Assembly (NCBI RefSeq): GCF_016653635.2
Contig: NZ_CP067421.1
Coordinates: 1-64,000, forward strand
From: Skermanella sp. TT6
GTDB lineage: Bacteria; Pseudomonadota; Alphaproteobacteria; Azospirillales; Azospirillaceae
Direction of reading: 5' to 3'
Length of the DNA: 64,000 bases
Of the stretch, positions 35,117 through 43,751 are shown one piece after another. Numbering within the stretch: position 1 is the first letter of the stretch; the number at the start of each line of letters is the position of its first letter. Position numbers and translations under genes: made by a program. The notes below the pieces were generated by a model. That model made no database searches, was not told the origin of the DNA, and saw only the letters and a list, made by a program, of their open reading frames with translations.

Positions 35117-36124
35117 ATGTCATCGCATCCCATCCTGCTCGTCGGCGGTTCCGGAATCGCCGGCCGCTGGACCGCACGCTTCCTGCGCGCCGCCCATGCC
35201 GACGTGCCGTTGCTGATCGGCGGCCGGGATGTTGCCAAGGCTCGGGAGGCCGCCGCCCGGCTCGGCAACGCGGAAGGGGTGGCGCTCGATGCCACCGCCG
35301 ACAATCTCGGCCTGGGCGACCGTCCGGTCGGTGCCGTCGCCGTCCTGTTCACGGACGAGAGGGTCGCCGGGCTGCGCTTCGCCCAGGCGCGCGGCGTGCC
35401 GTACATCAGCATCTCTCCCGGCATCGCCGAGCTCGCGCCCGAGGTCGCGGCCTACATCCATAAGCCCGATGCCGCGCCGGTCGTGCTCGGAACCGAATGG
35501 CTGGTCGGCGCCACGACCGTTCCGACGCTGGCGCTCGCCAAGGCGTTCGGCCGCGTCCATGACATCGCCATCGGCGCGCTGCTCGACGAGGAGGACGCCT
35601 TCGGCCCGGCAGCGGAAGCCGACCTGGAGCGTCAGACCAGGACCATGCCCGCAGCGCTTGCCCGTCGCGACGGCGCCTATGTCTGGCGCGTCGGCGACGA
35701 CGCCAAGGGGAGCTTCCGCGCCGTGGACGGTACCGTGATGCAAGCGTCCGCCCTTTCCCCCAACGACGTCCTCGGCCTCGCGAACGCGACCGGTGCGCCG
35801 AACGTGCGCTTCGATCTCGCGGTCGGGGTGAGCTCCTCCCGCCGGCGCGGCGGACCGATGTCGACGGAGATCGTGATCGCGCTGGCCGGCGAGGACCATG
35901 CCGGCCGGCCGCTGCACACCCGTCACGCCGTCGTCCACCCGCAGGGGCAGATGCCGCTGACGGGGCTGGGCGTCGCGATGGTCCTCGAACGGCTCGCCGG
36001 GATCGATGGCAGGCCGCCGCCCCCGCCGGGGCTCTATTTCCCGCACCAGCTGCTCGAACCCGCCGCCTATCTCGCCCGCCTCGACGGGATCGGCGCGCGC
36101 ATTCTCGAACTGGAGGCGCCGTGA
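35117..36124 (+). CDS. Saccharopine dehydrogenase-like NAD(P)-binding protein
   Basis: A 335-residue protein with an N-terminal Rossmann fold (ILLVGGSGIAGRWTARFL, residues 6-23) and the helix-strand pattern of saccharopine dehydrogenase-like/trans-acting enoyl reductase proteins (VPYISISPGIAELAPEVAAY; VVLGTEWLVGATTVPTLAL). The start at 35117 follows CAAGGAGGCACAGCA. It is under the paired operators shared with tetR. Substrate unknown; oxidoreduction linked to a toxic or xenobiotic inducer would suit the TetR and nitroreductase context. Confidence 0.75.
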   Translation: MSSHPILLVGGSGIAGRWTARFLRAAHADVPLLIGGRDVAKAREAAARLGNAEGVALDATADNLGLGDRPVGAVAVLFTDERVAGLRFAQARGVPYISISPGIAELAPEVAAYIHKPDAAPVVLGTEWLVGATTVPTLALAKAFGRVHDIAIGALLDEEDAFGPAAEADLERQTRTMPAALARRDGAYVWRVGDDAKGSFRAVDGTVMQASALSPNDVLGLANATGAPNVRFDLAVGVSSSRRRGGPMSTEIVIALAGEDHAGRPLHTRHAVVHPQGQMPLTGLGVAMVLERLAGIDGRPPPPPGLYFPHQLLEPAAYLARLDGIGARILELEAP

Positions 36125-36193
36125 ACGGCACCCGGCCGGCCGCGGCCACCCGAAGCGACCGGGAAGCCGGCATGTCCGGGACATGCCTGTCCG

Positions 36194-36592
36194 TCACGGG
36201 CATCTTCGGGCCTTGAAAGCCAGCGCCCCTCCCAGCAAGGCCGCCACGGCCAAGGCGATGAAGCCCGCGGCATACCCGCCGAATGCGTCATGGGCGAAGG
36301 AAAGCGTCGGATGCCCGACGACGACGCCGAGGCACGTGAAGATGACCGCAACCACGGGAAGCGGCCACGCCGGGCCGACGGTGACCACCATGGCGCACGC
36401 CCCCGCCATGATCGCGGCCAGCAGGATCAGGACCGGGCTGGCATCCCCCGTCCGGTCGGCGACCTGCGAGGCCGCGAGGATGGATCCGGCCGCGAGCAGC
36501 CCGACTCCGACCTCCTCGACCAGGAGCACGACCATGAAGCTCATGACGCTGAGCTGGATCGCGGAGAAGCACAGGGATGCGCCGGCGAGCAA
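36194..36592 (-). pseudogene. MFS transporter fragment
   Basis: 132 codons with four to five hydrophobic helices beginning MLAGASLCFSAIQLSVMSFM, like the seventh helix onward of a major facilitator permease. The first six helices are absent: upstream, the frame is not continued by membrane-protein sequence. It is probably the 3' half of a broken MFS gene, although an intact short membrane protein cannot be excluded. Confidence 0.5.
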
Positions 36593-36685
36593 AGAGACAG
36601 GCGCCGACCCCCGGCGACGGCCCTGAGGCTTTCCAAGGGCATCCGCAGCACGGGCCTGCTTCGGGATGATCGGCGCAGCCCGGGT

Positions 36686-37342
36686 CTACGCCATGCCGCG
36701 GGACATGGCGTCGTCCATGGTGAGGACCAGGGGCGTGATGCCGGTTTCCGCGATCGGTGGAGAGCGATGAAGGAGGCCGGGATGTTCGGCCGTCGCGCCG
36801 CTGCCCCCGCGCATCATCGCGACCCAACCACGATCGAGCTGCCGTATGGCGCTTGTCGGCAGGACCTCTTCGGGCGCCAAGTGGGCAAGCGCCCGCGGCT
36901 CGACCCATTGCAGGCCGGGGCCGCGATAGGCGGTGACCAGGCGGAAGCGCACGTCGCCCGCGTGAAACCGCCGGCAGCCCTCGTCCGCGCCCGCCTGGAG
37001 CCGAACCAGCATGCGGCCCGACCCCAGCAGATCCTCGAACATCCGTGCCAGGAAATGGACGTCCTCGGCGAGCCAGTCGGACAGCCAAGGCGGGCCGAAG
37101 CCGTGCAGGTCCAGCGCTTGGCACAACTCGGTCCGGAGTTCCCGCACCGTGCCGGCGAAATGGATCCGGGGCAAGGAAGCGGCCGGAGCGGCATCGAGGG
37201 CTTCGGCGATGAAGGCCTCGAGGCTGCGCGGCATGATGCTGATGGGTCCGGCGGCAAGCGTCCGCCGCGACAGGCGTTCGGCCGTCGGGCAGGCTGTGCC
37301 TGGCCGGCGGGCGTTCCCGCCCCCATATGGCTCGGGCCGCAT
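36686..37342 (-). CDS. DUF1826 domain protein
   Basis: A 218-residue protein whose core, HFAGTVRELRTELCQALDLH and RRFHAGDVRFRLVTAYRGPG, then IRQLDRGWVAMMRG, is DUF1826. The family frequently neighbours COG0523 GTPases and Zur-controlled genes; its function is unknown. The start codon lies one base after the cobW-like stop (TAG-G-ATG), so translation is coupled. The first ~35 residues are poorly conserved in style and the true start might be internal (37234). It is the third gene of the zinc operon. Confidence 0.8.
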   Translation of the reverse strand: MRPEPYGGGNARRPGTACPTAERLSRRTLAAGPISIMPRSLEAFIAEALDAAPAASLPRIHFAGTVRELRTELCQALDLHGFGPPWLSDWLAEDVHFLARMFEDLLGSGRMLVRLQAGADEGCRRFHAGDVRFRLVTAYRGPGLQWVEPRALAHLAPEEVLPTSAIRQLDRGWVAMMRGGSGATAEHPGLLHRSPPIAETGITPLVLTMDDAMSRGMA

Positions 37343-37343
37343 C

Positions 37344-38552
37344 CTAACGCTCCCAGGCCGGAAAAGGATCGGCGAGATACCGGCCGGCAGCCGGATCGAA
37401 CCGTTCCGGATGCTCCGTGCCGATCAGGCAGGCGTCGAGATCGGCGCGGATGGCGGCTTCATCCAGGCCGGTCCCGATGAAGACCAGTTCCTGGCGGCGG
37501 TCGCCCCAGACCTCGTCCCAGTTGCGGTCCAGCGAACGCCGCCATTCCGGATCGTCCGGCCAGCGTGCCCTGGGAACCGCCGCCCACCAGAGCCCGAGCG
37601 GCCCGGAGCGGACGATCGCGCCGGCCAACGAGAACTCCGCCACCCAGTTCGGCCGCGTGGCGAGCCAGAAGTGCCCCTTGGCGCGGATCAGCCCCGGCCA
37701 GGTCCGCTTGGTGAAGGCGCTGAACCTTTCGGGATGGAAGGGCCGGCGGGCACGGTAGACGAAGCTCCGGATGCCGTACTCCTCCGTCTCCGGCACATGA
37801 TCCTCGTGGCCGTACAGTTCCTTGAACCACAGCGGATGGCGCTCGGCCTTCTCCTCGCTGAAGAGTCCGGTGTCGAGGACCGCGTCGAGCGGCACGCGGC
37901 CGAAGTCGGTCTCCATGATCCGCGCATCCCCGTTGAGCGACATGACGACCTTGCGCACCAGCGAAAGCTGCTCGGCCGGGACCTCCGAAGCCTTGTTGAT
38001 GAGGATCACGTCGGCGAACTCGATCTGCTCGACCAGAAGATCGACGAGCGTCCGGTCGTCCCCATCCCCTGCCGTCTCGCCGCGGTCGCGCAGCAGCTCG
38101 TGGGAGCCGTAATCCCTGAGCAGGCTCGCCGCATCCACCACCGTCACCATGGTGTCGAGGCGGGCAACGTCCGACAGGCTCATGCCGTTCCCGTCGCGAA
38201 AGGAAAACGTGCTGGCTACGGGAAGCGGCTCGGCGATGCCCGTCCCTTCGATCAGCAGGTAGTCGAAGCGCCCCTCTTCGCTCAGCCGCCGGGTCTCCAG
38301 GAGAAGGTCGTCGCGCAGCCTGCAGCAGATGCAGCCGTTGGTCATTTCCACCAGCTTCTCGTCGGTACGCGAGAGATCGGCCCCTCCGTCCCGCACGAGG
38401 TCGGCGTCGATGTTCACCTCGCTCATGTCGTTGACGATGACCGCGACGCGGCGCCCCTCGCGGTTGTTGAGGACATGGTTCAGGAGCGTGGTCTTGCCGG
38501 CCCCGAGGAAGCCCGAGAGGACGGTGACAGGAAGTCGCTTTCGAAGTTGCAT
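37344..38552 (-). CDS. COG0523 (CobW/ZigA-type) GTP-binding metallochaperone
   Basis: A 402-residue G3E GTPase: Walker [10 protein letters not shown] (14-22), metal motif NGCICCRLR with Cys74, Cys76 and Cys77, Walker [12 protein letters not shown], and INKASEV replacing NKxD. The C-terminal CobW domain begins near [14 protein letters not shown]. These proteins deliver zinc (or another metal) to client enzymes when the metal is scarce. The gene lies between the alcohol dehydrogenase (66-base gap) and DUF1826 genes and probably shares the Zur-like site upstream of the former. Confidence 0.92.
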   Translation of the reverse strand: MQLRKRLPVTVLSGFLGAGKTTLLNHVLNNREGRRVAVIVNDMSEVNIDADLVRDGGADLSRTDEKLVEMTNGCICCRLRDDLLLETRRLSEEGRFDYLLIEGTGIAEPLPVASTFSFRDGNGMSLSDVARLDTMVTVVDAASLLRDYGSHELLRDRGETAGDGDDRTLVDLLVEQIEFADVILINKASEVPAEQLSLVRKVVMSLNGDARIMETDFGRVPLDAVLDTGLFSEEKAERHPLWFKELYGHEDHVPETEEYGIRSFVYRARRPFHPERFSAFTKRTWPGLIRAKGHFWLATRPNWVAEFSLAGAIVRSGPLGLWWAAVPRARWPDDPEWRRSLDRNWDEVWGDRRQELVFIGTGLDEAAIRADLDACLIGTEHPERFDPAAGRYLADPFPAWER

Positions 38553-38618
38553 ATGAACCGCCGGCCCAAAGGGCTTTATGTCATGATGTCGGATTCGGGT
38601 GGCGCCGGGACTTCGATG

Positions 38619-39788
38619 TCAGGTATCGGCGATGCCGATGATCCGGCCCGGCAGGTCCCGGGTCATCGTTTCCTGGGCACGGTAATGGATCACCGACCGG
38701 ATCGCCTCCCCCCGGTGCAGCAGGTCGAAGGCGGTATTGATGGCGTCGTGGGTCATGTTGTGGGTGATGTAAGGATCGATGTCGAGGTCTCCCCGCAACC
38801 ACTCGTCGACCATGCCGGGAAGTTGGGTGCGGCCCCGGACACCGCCGAAGGCCGACCCGCGCCAAACCCGGCCGGTGACAAGCTGGAACGGGCGGGTGGA
38901 TATCTCCTCCCCGGCACCCGCGACGCCGATCACGACGCACTCACCCCAGCCTTTGTGGCAGGACTCGAGCGCCGCGCGCATCAGCTGGACATTGCCGACG
39001 CACTCGAACGCATAATCCACGCCGCCGCCGGTCAGTTCCACCAGGACATCCTGGATCGGCCGGTCGAAGTCCCTGGGATTTATGCATCTGGTCGCTCCCA
39101 GGGCCGTTGCCAGCGGGAATTTCCCGGCGTTCACGTCGATGCCGATGATCTGTCCGGCCCGATTGAGAACAGAACCCTGGATCACCGCCATCCCGACGGC
39201 TCCCAGGCCGAAGACGGCGACGGTGGCTCCCGGCTCCACCTTGGCGGTGTTGCGGACGGAGCCGACGCCGGTCGGTATGGCGCACCCCATGATGCATGCC
39301 TTGGCGAGCGGAGCCGCGGGATTGATCTTCGCGACCGAGATCTCCGGAAGCACGGTGTATTCGCTGAAGCTGCTGGTCCCCATGTAATGGAAGATCGTCT
39401 TCCCCTTGTGGGAGAAACGGCTGGTGCCGTCCGGCATCAGGCCTTCGCCTTGGGTCTTGCGGATCGTCTGGCACAGATTGGTCTTGCCCGACCTGATGTA
39501 GGCGCATTCGGGATCTTCCGGGATATAGAGCGGAATCACGTGATCGCCGGGAACGACGGAGGTGACGCCACGGCCCACCTCCTCCACCACGCCGCACCCC
39601 TCATGGCCGAGGATGCAGGGGAACTTCCCCTCGGGATCGCGGCCCGAGAGGGTGAAGGTGTCGGTGTGGCACAGGCTGGTGGTGACGATCCTGACGAGCA
39701 CCTCGCCGTCCCTGGGGCCTTGCAGGTCGATTTCCTCGATCTCCAGGGGCTGGTTCGGCCCCCAGGCAACGGCTGCACGGGTCTTCAT
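38619..39788 (-). CDS. Class III alcohol / S-(hydroxymethyl)glutathione dehydrogenase, structural zinc site altered
   Basis: A 389-residue medium-chain dehydrogenase of class III type. Catalytic zinc ligands are intact (Cys40 in SLCHTDT, His62 in LGHEGCG, Cys169 in IMGCAIPTG) and the NAD fold is normal ([14 protein letters not shown]). The structural zinc lobe, normally C-x2-C-x2-C-x7-C, reads D92-x2-C95-x2-I98-x7-C106, so two of four ligands are gone. The enzyme would need one zinc per subunit instead of two. A Zur-like palindrome lies 16 bases before the start, and a zinc GTPase gene follows. It probably oxidises formaldehyde-glutathione or alcohols as a zinc-sparing paralogue. Confidence 0.9.
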   Translation of the reverse strand: MKTRAAVAWGPNQPLEIEEIDLQGPRDGEVLVRIVTTSLCHTDTFTLSGRDPEGKFPCILGHEGCGVVEEVGRGVTSVVPGDHVIPLYIPEDPECAYIRSGKTNLCQTIRKTQGEGLMPDGTSRFSHKGKTIFHYMGTSSFSEYTVLPEISVAKINPAAPLAKACIMGCAIPTGVGSVRNTAKVEPGATVAVFGLGAVGMAVIQGSVLNRAGQIIGIDVNAGKFPLATALGATRCINPRDFDRPIQDVLVELTGGGVDYAFECVGNVQLMRAALESCHKGWGECVVIGVAGAGEEISTRPFQLVTGRVWRGSAFGGVRGRTQLPGMVDEWLRGDLDIDPYITHNMTHDAINTAFDLLHRGEAIRSVIHYRAQETMTRDLPGRIIGIADT

Positions 39789-39804
39789 GGGGATCCCTCC
39801 GTTT

Positions 39805-39826
39805 ATGTAACATTATAACATTACAT
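39805..39826 (-). promoter_or_regulatory. Zur-like operator upstream of the alcohol dehydrogenase operon
   Basis: Read on the minus strand the site is ATGTAATGTTATAATGTTAC plus AT. It agrees with 16 of 18 positions of the alphaproteobacterial Zur-box form GTAATGTTATAACATTAC (from family knowledge). It is AT-rich in an otherwise GC-rich region and lies 16 bases upstream of the dehydrogenase ATG, where binding would block initiation. A related site is at 40769. Confidence 0.65.
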
Positions 39827-39973
39827 ATCCGCGAAGGAGTGATCAACCCCGGAAACGCCGCCGGGCGGGTCCGTGACATCAGCGGTCTTGCCCTGTTTGC
39901 ACCTTCGGGGGCCGAGACCCGCAGCCGCTATCCGGCCAGACCCGCATTTCCGCCTTCAACGAGGAGGACCGTC

Positions 39974-40138
39974 ATGGGTGATGACAAGCAACCGGGCAAG
40001 CCGGAAGACAAGACCGGCGCCGCGAAGCAGCCGGACAGGGGACCGCGGGACGAAGCACCTCCGGGTACCCCGGGCACCGGAGAGAACATCGATCCCAAGA
40101 CCGGCGAGAAGTACATCGAGGGCATCGGCGGCGGGTGA
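39974..40138 (+). CDS. Small disordered hypothetical protein
   Basis: 54 residues, almost all Pro, Gly, Lys, Asp and Glu (MGDDKQPGKPEDKTG...), ending NIDPKTGEKYIEGIGGG. It is strongly polar with no hydrophobic core, so probably disordered. The start follows a good GAGGAGGACCGTC site, and codon position bias is coding-like. It lies between the two Zur-like sites but has no obvious one of its own. No function recognised. Confidence 0.6.
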   Translation: MGDDKQPGKPEDKTGAAKQPDRGPRDEAPPGTPGTGENIDPKTGEKYIEGIGGG

Positions 40139-40200
40139 CCGCTTCCCGCCGTGTTCCCGGAGGTGGGCGAGGAACGGGTCGATCCTTCGCCCACCCGCCG

Positions 40201-40740
40201 TCAAGGCCGGCCGCGCCGCCGCTCCTTCAGGAACTCGGTGAAGTCCCGCATTTCCTCTTGCCGGCTCGCTAGGATGGCGCCGAGCCGCCGCAGGTCCTCG
40301 CCGGCGAGGGCCCCGGCCTCGACCCGCCGCCTGACCCTTTCCAGCCCGTCATGATCGCCCCCCGCCTGGAGCCGCCCGTCTTCCCACCGGAGGCGGATAT
40401 CGCCCGAGCTTTCCCGCGAACGGTAGAAATCGTCCAGAAGCCGCCGGATCCGCGGATCCGGCATCCCGTCTCCCCGGGGAGACAGGTCGATGTCCACCCA
40501 GGGGGACGGCAGACCGAAACCCCGCTCGTTCACATGGCCCTCGCAGGACTGGCGGGTCGTGGAACCCAGGAGGTTGAGGACGGCGACGGTTTCCCGTATG
40601 CCCGGATCGACGGCCTTGCCGAGCGCGTCGCGCACGCGGTCGACCGCGCGCAGCATCTCCTGCCATTCCGGATCGGATGCCGGGCTCCCTTGCGGGATCG
40701 TCGGGGCGCTTTCCCGCAGATGTGCGCTCACGCTGCTCAC
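40201..40740 (-). CDS. Conserved hypothetical protein with an SCEGH motif
   Basis: A 179-residue cytoplasmic protein. The central segment NLLGSTTRQSCEGHVNERGF followed by GLPSPWVDI has the look of a metal- or ligand-binding motif (Cys-Glu-Gly-His). The rest is helical with a charged C terminus. The start is GTG at 40740, preceded by AAAGGGAAGAGAC. It diverges from the gene at 40806 across a Zur-like palindrome, which ties it to zinc supply. No named family was recognised. Confidence 0.7.
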   Translation of the reverse strand: MSSVSAHLRESAPTIPQGSPASDPEWQEMLRAVDRVRDALGKAVDPGIRETVAVLNLLGSTTRQSCEGHVNERGFGLPSPWVDIDLSPRGDGMPDPRIRRLLDDFYRSRESSGDIRLRWEDGRLQAGGDHDGLERVRRRVEAGALAGEDLRRLGAILASRQEEMRDFTEFLKERRRGRP

Positions 40741-40768
40741 GTCTCTTCCCTTTCCGCTGCCGCTGTGT

Positions 40769-40789
40769 ATGTTACGTTATATCATAACG
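40769..40789. promoter_or_regulatory. Zur-like operator between divergent genes
   Basis: ATGTTACGTTATATCATAACG contains the perfect inverted repeat CGTTAT-ATC-ATAACG. Its complement agrees with 13 of 18 positions of the same Zur-box form that fits the 39805 site. It lies 29 bases from the GTG of the leftward gene and 17 bases from the GTG of the rightward gene, so one bound repressor could silence both. Confidence 0.55.
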
Positions 40790-40805
40790 GCAGGGAGCGG
40801 TCAGG

Positions 40806-41201
40806 GTGCGACGGGAAGCGATCGACGACGGGGAGAGTGGCGGAACCCCAGGGCCGCAGGCCGTCAACAGCCGGTTGCCGGGGGCCTGGTCGTGGCGCGA
40901 GGCGCGGCCGGTCGTGCTGCATCCCCTGTTCTACCGGGGATACCGGGACTTCCAGACCGGCCTGCCATTCGATTACCGGACGCTCGACGGCTGGGAATCG
41001 CTGGACCAGATCCGCTACGAGAACGGCCGCGAGATCGCCGCGGAATGCCGCGCCCTGGGCCTGTCGCTCCGCTGGCCCGACCGTCGGCGCGTCCCTCGGG
41101 AACTGAAGGCGGTGGTCGTCGACCGCGCCGGCGCGCGCCGGGCCGGGACCTGCCCGCGCCCTCCCTTCCAGCAGGAACCCGGGCGGCATCGCCCGGCATG
41201 A
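40806..41201 (+). CDS. Hypothetical protein, first gene before the zinc metallochaperone
   Basis: A 131-residue protein starting at GTG after CAGGGAGCGGTCAGG. Its central part (WSWREARPVVLHPLFYRGYR, FDYRTLDGWESLDQIRYENG) is rich in aromatic residues and Arg and looks like a genuine folded domain; the C terminus is low-complexity. No family is recognised and no cysteine pair is seen. It lies just behind a Zur-like site and 111 bases before aztD, so the two are probably co-transcribed. Confidence 0.6.
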   Translation: MRREAIDDGESGGTPGPQAVNSRLPGAWSWREARPVVLHPLFYRGYRDFQTGLPFDYRTLDGWESLDQIRYENGREIAAECRALGLSLRWPDRRRVPRELKAVVVDRAGARRAGTCPRPPFQQEPGRHRPA

Positions 41202-41312
41202 TGCGCCGGGGGCGGAGCAGCCGCCCCGTTCCTCCGCCCGGAGGAGCGCGCCCGCGGAGACCGCATGGAAACGCACGGAAAAGCAATGATCGAGAAGGTT
41301 ATGGAGGTGAAC

Positions 41313-42551
41313 ATGAAGGGCTTGTCATCCTTGACGAGGCTGCTGTGCGTCGGCGCGGCGGCGGGAGGACTCGCCGTCGGCCTGGGCCTTGACCGGCTGC
41401 ACGCCCACGAGGAACCAGACGCCGGGAGTGAAGCCCACTACAGGCTGTTCATCGGCGACCATGCCGACGGCGTCGTCCGGGCGGTCGAGGTGGAGGACGG
41501 GTCGAGTGCCGGAACCTTCAGGATCGACCAGTCGCCGGCCCTGACGCCCAGCCTGAGCGGGCGCACGGTCTTCGCCGTGCAGGGAGACGCCGGAAAGGTC
41601 GCCGTGATCGGCACCGGAATCTCGCTCGAGGATCACGGCGACCATAGCGACCTGAAGGTCGAGGCCGCGAGGCTCCTGCCGACGGTGATCTCCGGCGCCA
41701 AGCCCGCGCACGTCGTCGAGGGCTCCGGCACGATCGCCGTCTTCGACGACGGGACCGGCGACCTCGCGCTGTTCCCGGAGAAACAGCTCCTCGAGGGGGG
41801 ATTCGAGCCCCGCCTGATGAAGCCCGGCGCGGCGCATCACGGGCTTGCCGCGCCCATGGGGAGCCACGTCGTCGTCTCCGTTCCGCACGCAGATCCCCAA
41901 GAGCCGCGCGTCGGGCTCAAGGTGATCGACAAGGACGGCAACCAGGTCGGCGAGGTGGCGAACTGCCCGGGCGTCCACGGCCAGGCCCAGTCGGCCCGGA
42001 CATTCGCGTTCGGCTGCCGGGACGGCATCGTCATCGCCACTCCCGGCAGGGGATCCGAACCGCCGGTGCTGGAGCATGTTTCCACCTCGGGTCTCGGCGA
42101 GGGTTACGTCTCGACCCTCAAGGGCGGGACGGCGATGCAGTTCTTCCTCGGCAACTACGGCCCGAACGCCGTGGTCATCATCGAGCCCGGCGCCGGGGAG
42201 AGCTTCCGCAAGATCGACCTGCCGACGCGCCGCGTGGACTTCGCGCTCGATCCGGCCAAGGCGCGCAACGCCTACATCCTCACCGAGGACGGCCGGATGC
42301 ACCTCCTGGACATCCTTTCCGGCCGGATCGAGAAGAGCGTCCGGGTCACGGAGCCCTATTCCATGGACGGACACTGGCGCGACCCGCGTCCACGCCTGGC
42401 CGTCGCCGGCGGGCACGTCGCCGTGACGGACCCCCTGAAGGGCCTCGTGCGGCTCGTTTCCACCGAAACCCTGGAGGAGGAGCGGACGATCCCGGTGGAG
42501 GGCAAGCCCTACACCATCGTCGCCGTCGGCGGCTCCGGCGCCGTTCATTAA
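41313..42551 (+). CDS. aztD: Periplasmic zinc metallochaperone AztD-like
   Basis: A 412-residue secreted beta-propeller protein. The signal peptide is RLLCVGAAAGGLAVGLGLD with cleavage near HAHEE. The mature N terminus is His/Asp-rich (HAHEE; LEDHGDHSD, with His108 and His111), and propeller blades carry conserved histidines (GAAHHG, VPHAD, CPGVHGQ). This is the pattern of AztD, which hands zinc to the AztC solute-binding protein of an ABC zinc importer. No aztA, aztB or aztC is present within this window. ATGGAGGTGAAC precedes the start. Confidence 0.8.
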   Translation: MKGLSSLTRLLCVGAAAGGLAVGLGLDRLHAHEEPDAGSEAHYRLFIGDHADGVVRAVEVEDGSSAGTFRIDQSPALTPSLSGRTVFAVQGDAGKVAVIGTGISLEDHGDHSDLKVEAARLLPTVISGAKPAHVVEGSGTIAVFDDGTGDLALFPEKQLLEGGFEPRLMKPGAAHHGLAAPMGSHVVVSVPHADPQEPRVGLKVIDKDGNQVGEVANCPGVHGQAQSARTFAFGCRDGIVIATPGRGSEPPVLEHVSTSGLGEGYVSTLKGGTAMQFFLGNYGPNAVVIIEPGAGESFRKIDLPTRRVDFALDPAKARNAYILTEDGRMHLLDILSGRIEKSVRVTEPYSMDGHWRDPRPRLAVAGGHVAVTDPLKGLVRLVSTETLEEERTIPVEGKPYTIVAVGGSGAVH

Positions 42552-42560
42552 GGAGACCCT

Positions 42561-42594
42561 CCCGCAGGCGGGGGGCGATCTTCCGCCTTGCGGG
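42561..42594 (+). terminator. Hairpin after aztD
   Basis: CCCGCAGGCGG and, after an 11-base loop, CCGCCTTGCGGG form an 11-12 bp GC-rich stem ten bases beyond the aztD stop. There is no T-tract, so it may need Rho or act as an mRNA 3'-end stabiliser. Confidence 0.5.
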
Positions 42595-42634
42595 TCATGC
42601 CATGCCGTGCCGCCCGGCGTCGCCGAGACCCAGG

Positions 42635-42930
42635 GGCGTGTCAGCAAACGACAGCGAACGTAATCATCCGTCCGGGCATCATCGGCCCAAGTCGGTGTCG
42701 CGGGCGGGCGGGTCGCCGCGCGATAAACCGGCGGAGGTCAGCCAAGGTCATCACGACCGGCCCTGGACGCCGGCCCGCCTGATGGCTTGGGCGAACCGAT
42801 CCGCACCGGCAAGCGCGTGATTTGGTTGTCAAAGATCCCGCGCAAGCGCGGGCAGCACAGTAGCAGAAGAGCGTTAGGATTGCCATCCCAACGAGATGCC
42901 CGTCGAGCGGGACCTCCCTGGGAAAGCCGG
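42635..42930. repeat. Dispersed intergenic repeat, copy 2
   Basis: The partner of 7020-7375 in the same orientation. The first block starts GGCGTGTCAGCAAACGACAG; the second starts at 42757 with CCGGCCCTGGACGCC and contains a perfect hairpin, CCCGCGCAAGCGCGGG, where copy 1 has an imperfect one. It ends at the last bases of the phasin gene to the right. No conserved reading frame. Confidence 0.6.
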
Positions 42931-42936
42931 CGGGGC

Positions 42937-43608
42937 TTACTGGTCCCGCGGCTGCGCCCGCCCGCTGATGCTATGGGAAGCCTCTTTGGCGACCTTGGCC
43001 GTCGCCTCGGCAATCCTGATGCTGCTGTTCAGCATCACGCGCATTTCCTGATTCAGCAGGGCGTTTTGCGCTGCCACGAGGTCCTGCGGGGTTCGTGCGC
43101 GCAGGATGCTGTTCATGCCGTCGATGTTGCATTGCATGGCCTGGCGCGTGTAGTCGGCCCATTCGCGCATGACCGTCTGGAAACCGTCGGCCAGCATGAC
43201 GCCGGTCTGCATCATGACCCCCAGGTTCTGCTGGGTGCGGCCGGCCGCCTGCTTGAAAGCCTTGTCCTGCATCGCCGGCATCCGGCCGAGTTGGCCGGCC
43301 ATCGTCGATTCGACCGCCCGGCCGCCTGCCTGGTGGACCGCATCGGCGGCATCGCGGGCATCGCGGGCCGGTTCATCCGAGCGCTCCATCGTGCCACGCA
43401 GTTCCTGGGCGGCGTTCTGGAGGTTCTGTCCCGCGGCCTCGGCATTCTTCCGGATCTCGGCGCGGCTGGTGGCTTCGACGACTTTCCGGACCGGCTGGGC
43501 AGCCGGCTGGGTATCCGGGTTGGACGCGTCGCGAGCGCTTTTCGCCATCTCGGCGCCGGCATCGCGAACGGTCTTGCCGGCATCGGCAGTCTTCACTACG
43601 GCTGACAT
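42937..43608 (-). CDS. Phasin family protein
   Basis: A 223-residue amphipathic, alanine-rich protein with a C-terminal phasin domain (DGFQTVMREWADYTRQAMQC, LRARTPQDLVAAQNALLNQE), preceded by a long helical, charged N-terminal extension. Phasins coat polyhydroxyalkanoate granules and control their size. The start at 43608 follows CGAGGAACAATCC. No PHA synthase gene is in the window; the gene is next to a DUF2382 stress gene, and some phasins are stress-induced. Confidence 0.85.
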   Translation of the reverse strand: MSAVVKTADAGKTVRDAGAEMAKSARDASNPDTQPAAQPVRKVVEATSRAEIRKNAEAAGQNLQNAAQELRGTMERSDEPARDARDAADAVHQAGGRAVESTMAGQLGRMPAMQDKAFKQAAGRTQQNLGVMMQTGVMLADGFQTVMREWADYTRQAMQCNIDGMNSILRARTPQDLVAAQNALLNQEMRVMLNSSIRIAEATAKVAKEASHSISGRAQPRDQ

Positions 43609-43751
43609 GGATTGTTCCTCGGTTTGAAATTATTGCATCGCAAGCACTTGAAGCGGAATACGGGAGACAGGCATCACCGGCCGCCGGACATCGGATCGAC
43701 GACCCGATGTCCGGCAGAACGACCTGCATCGCCCGGGTTCGGCATTCCGGA

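Noticed and set aside
37011-39818. 935-codon plus-strand frame
   Set aside because: Antisense to the COG0523 and alcohol dehydrogenase genes, with no family match.
39974-40138. Membership of the small disordered protein in the Zur regulon
   Set aside because: It points away from the 39805 site but starts 148 bases beyond it, and no separate Zur-like palindrome precedes it; co-location alone is not enough.
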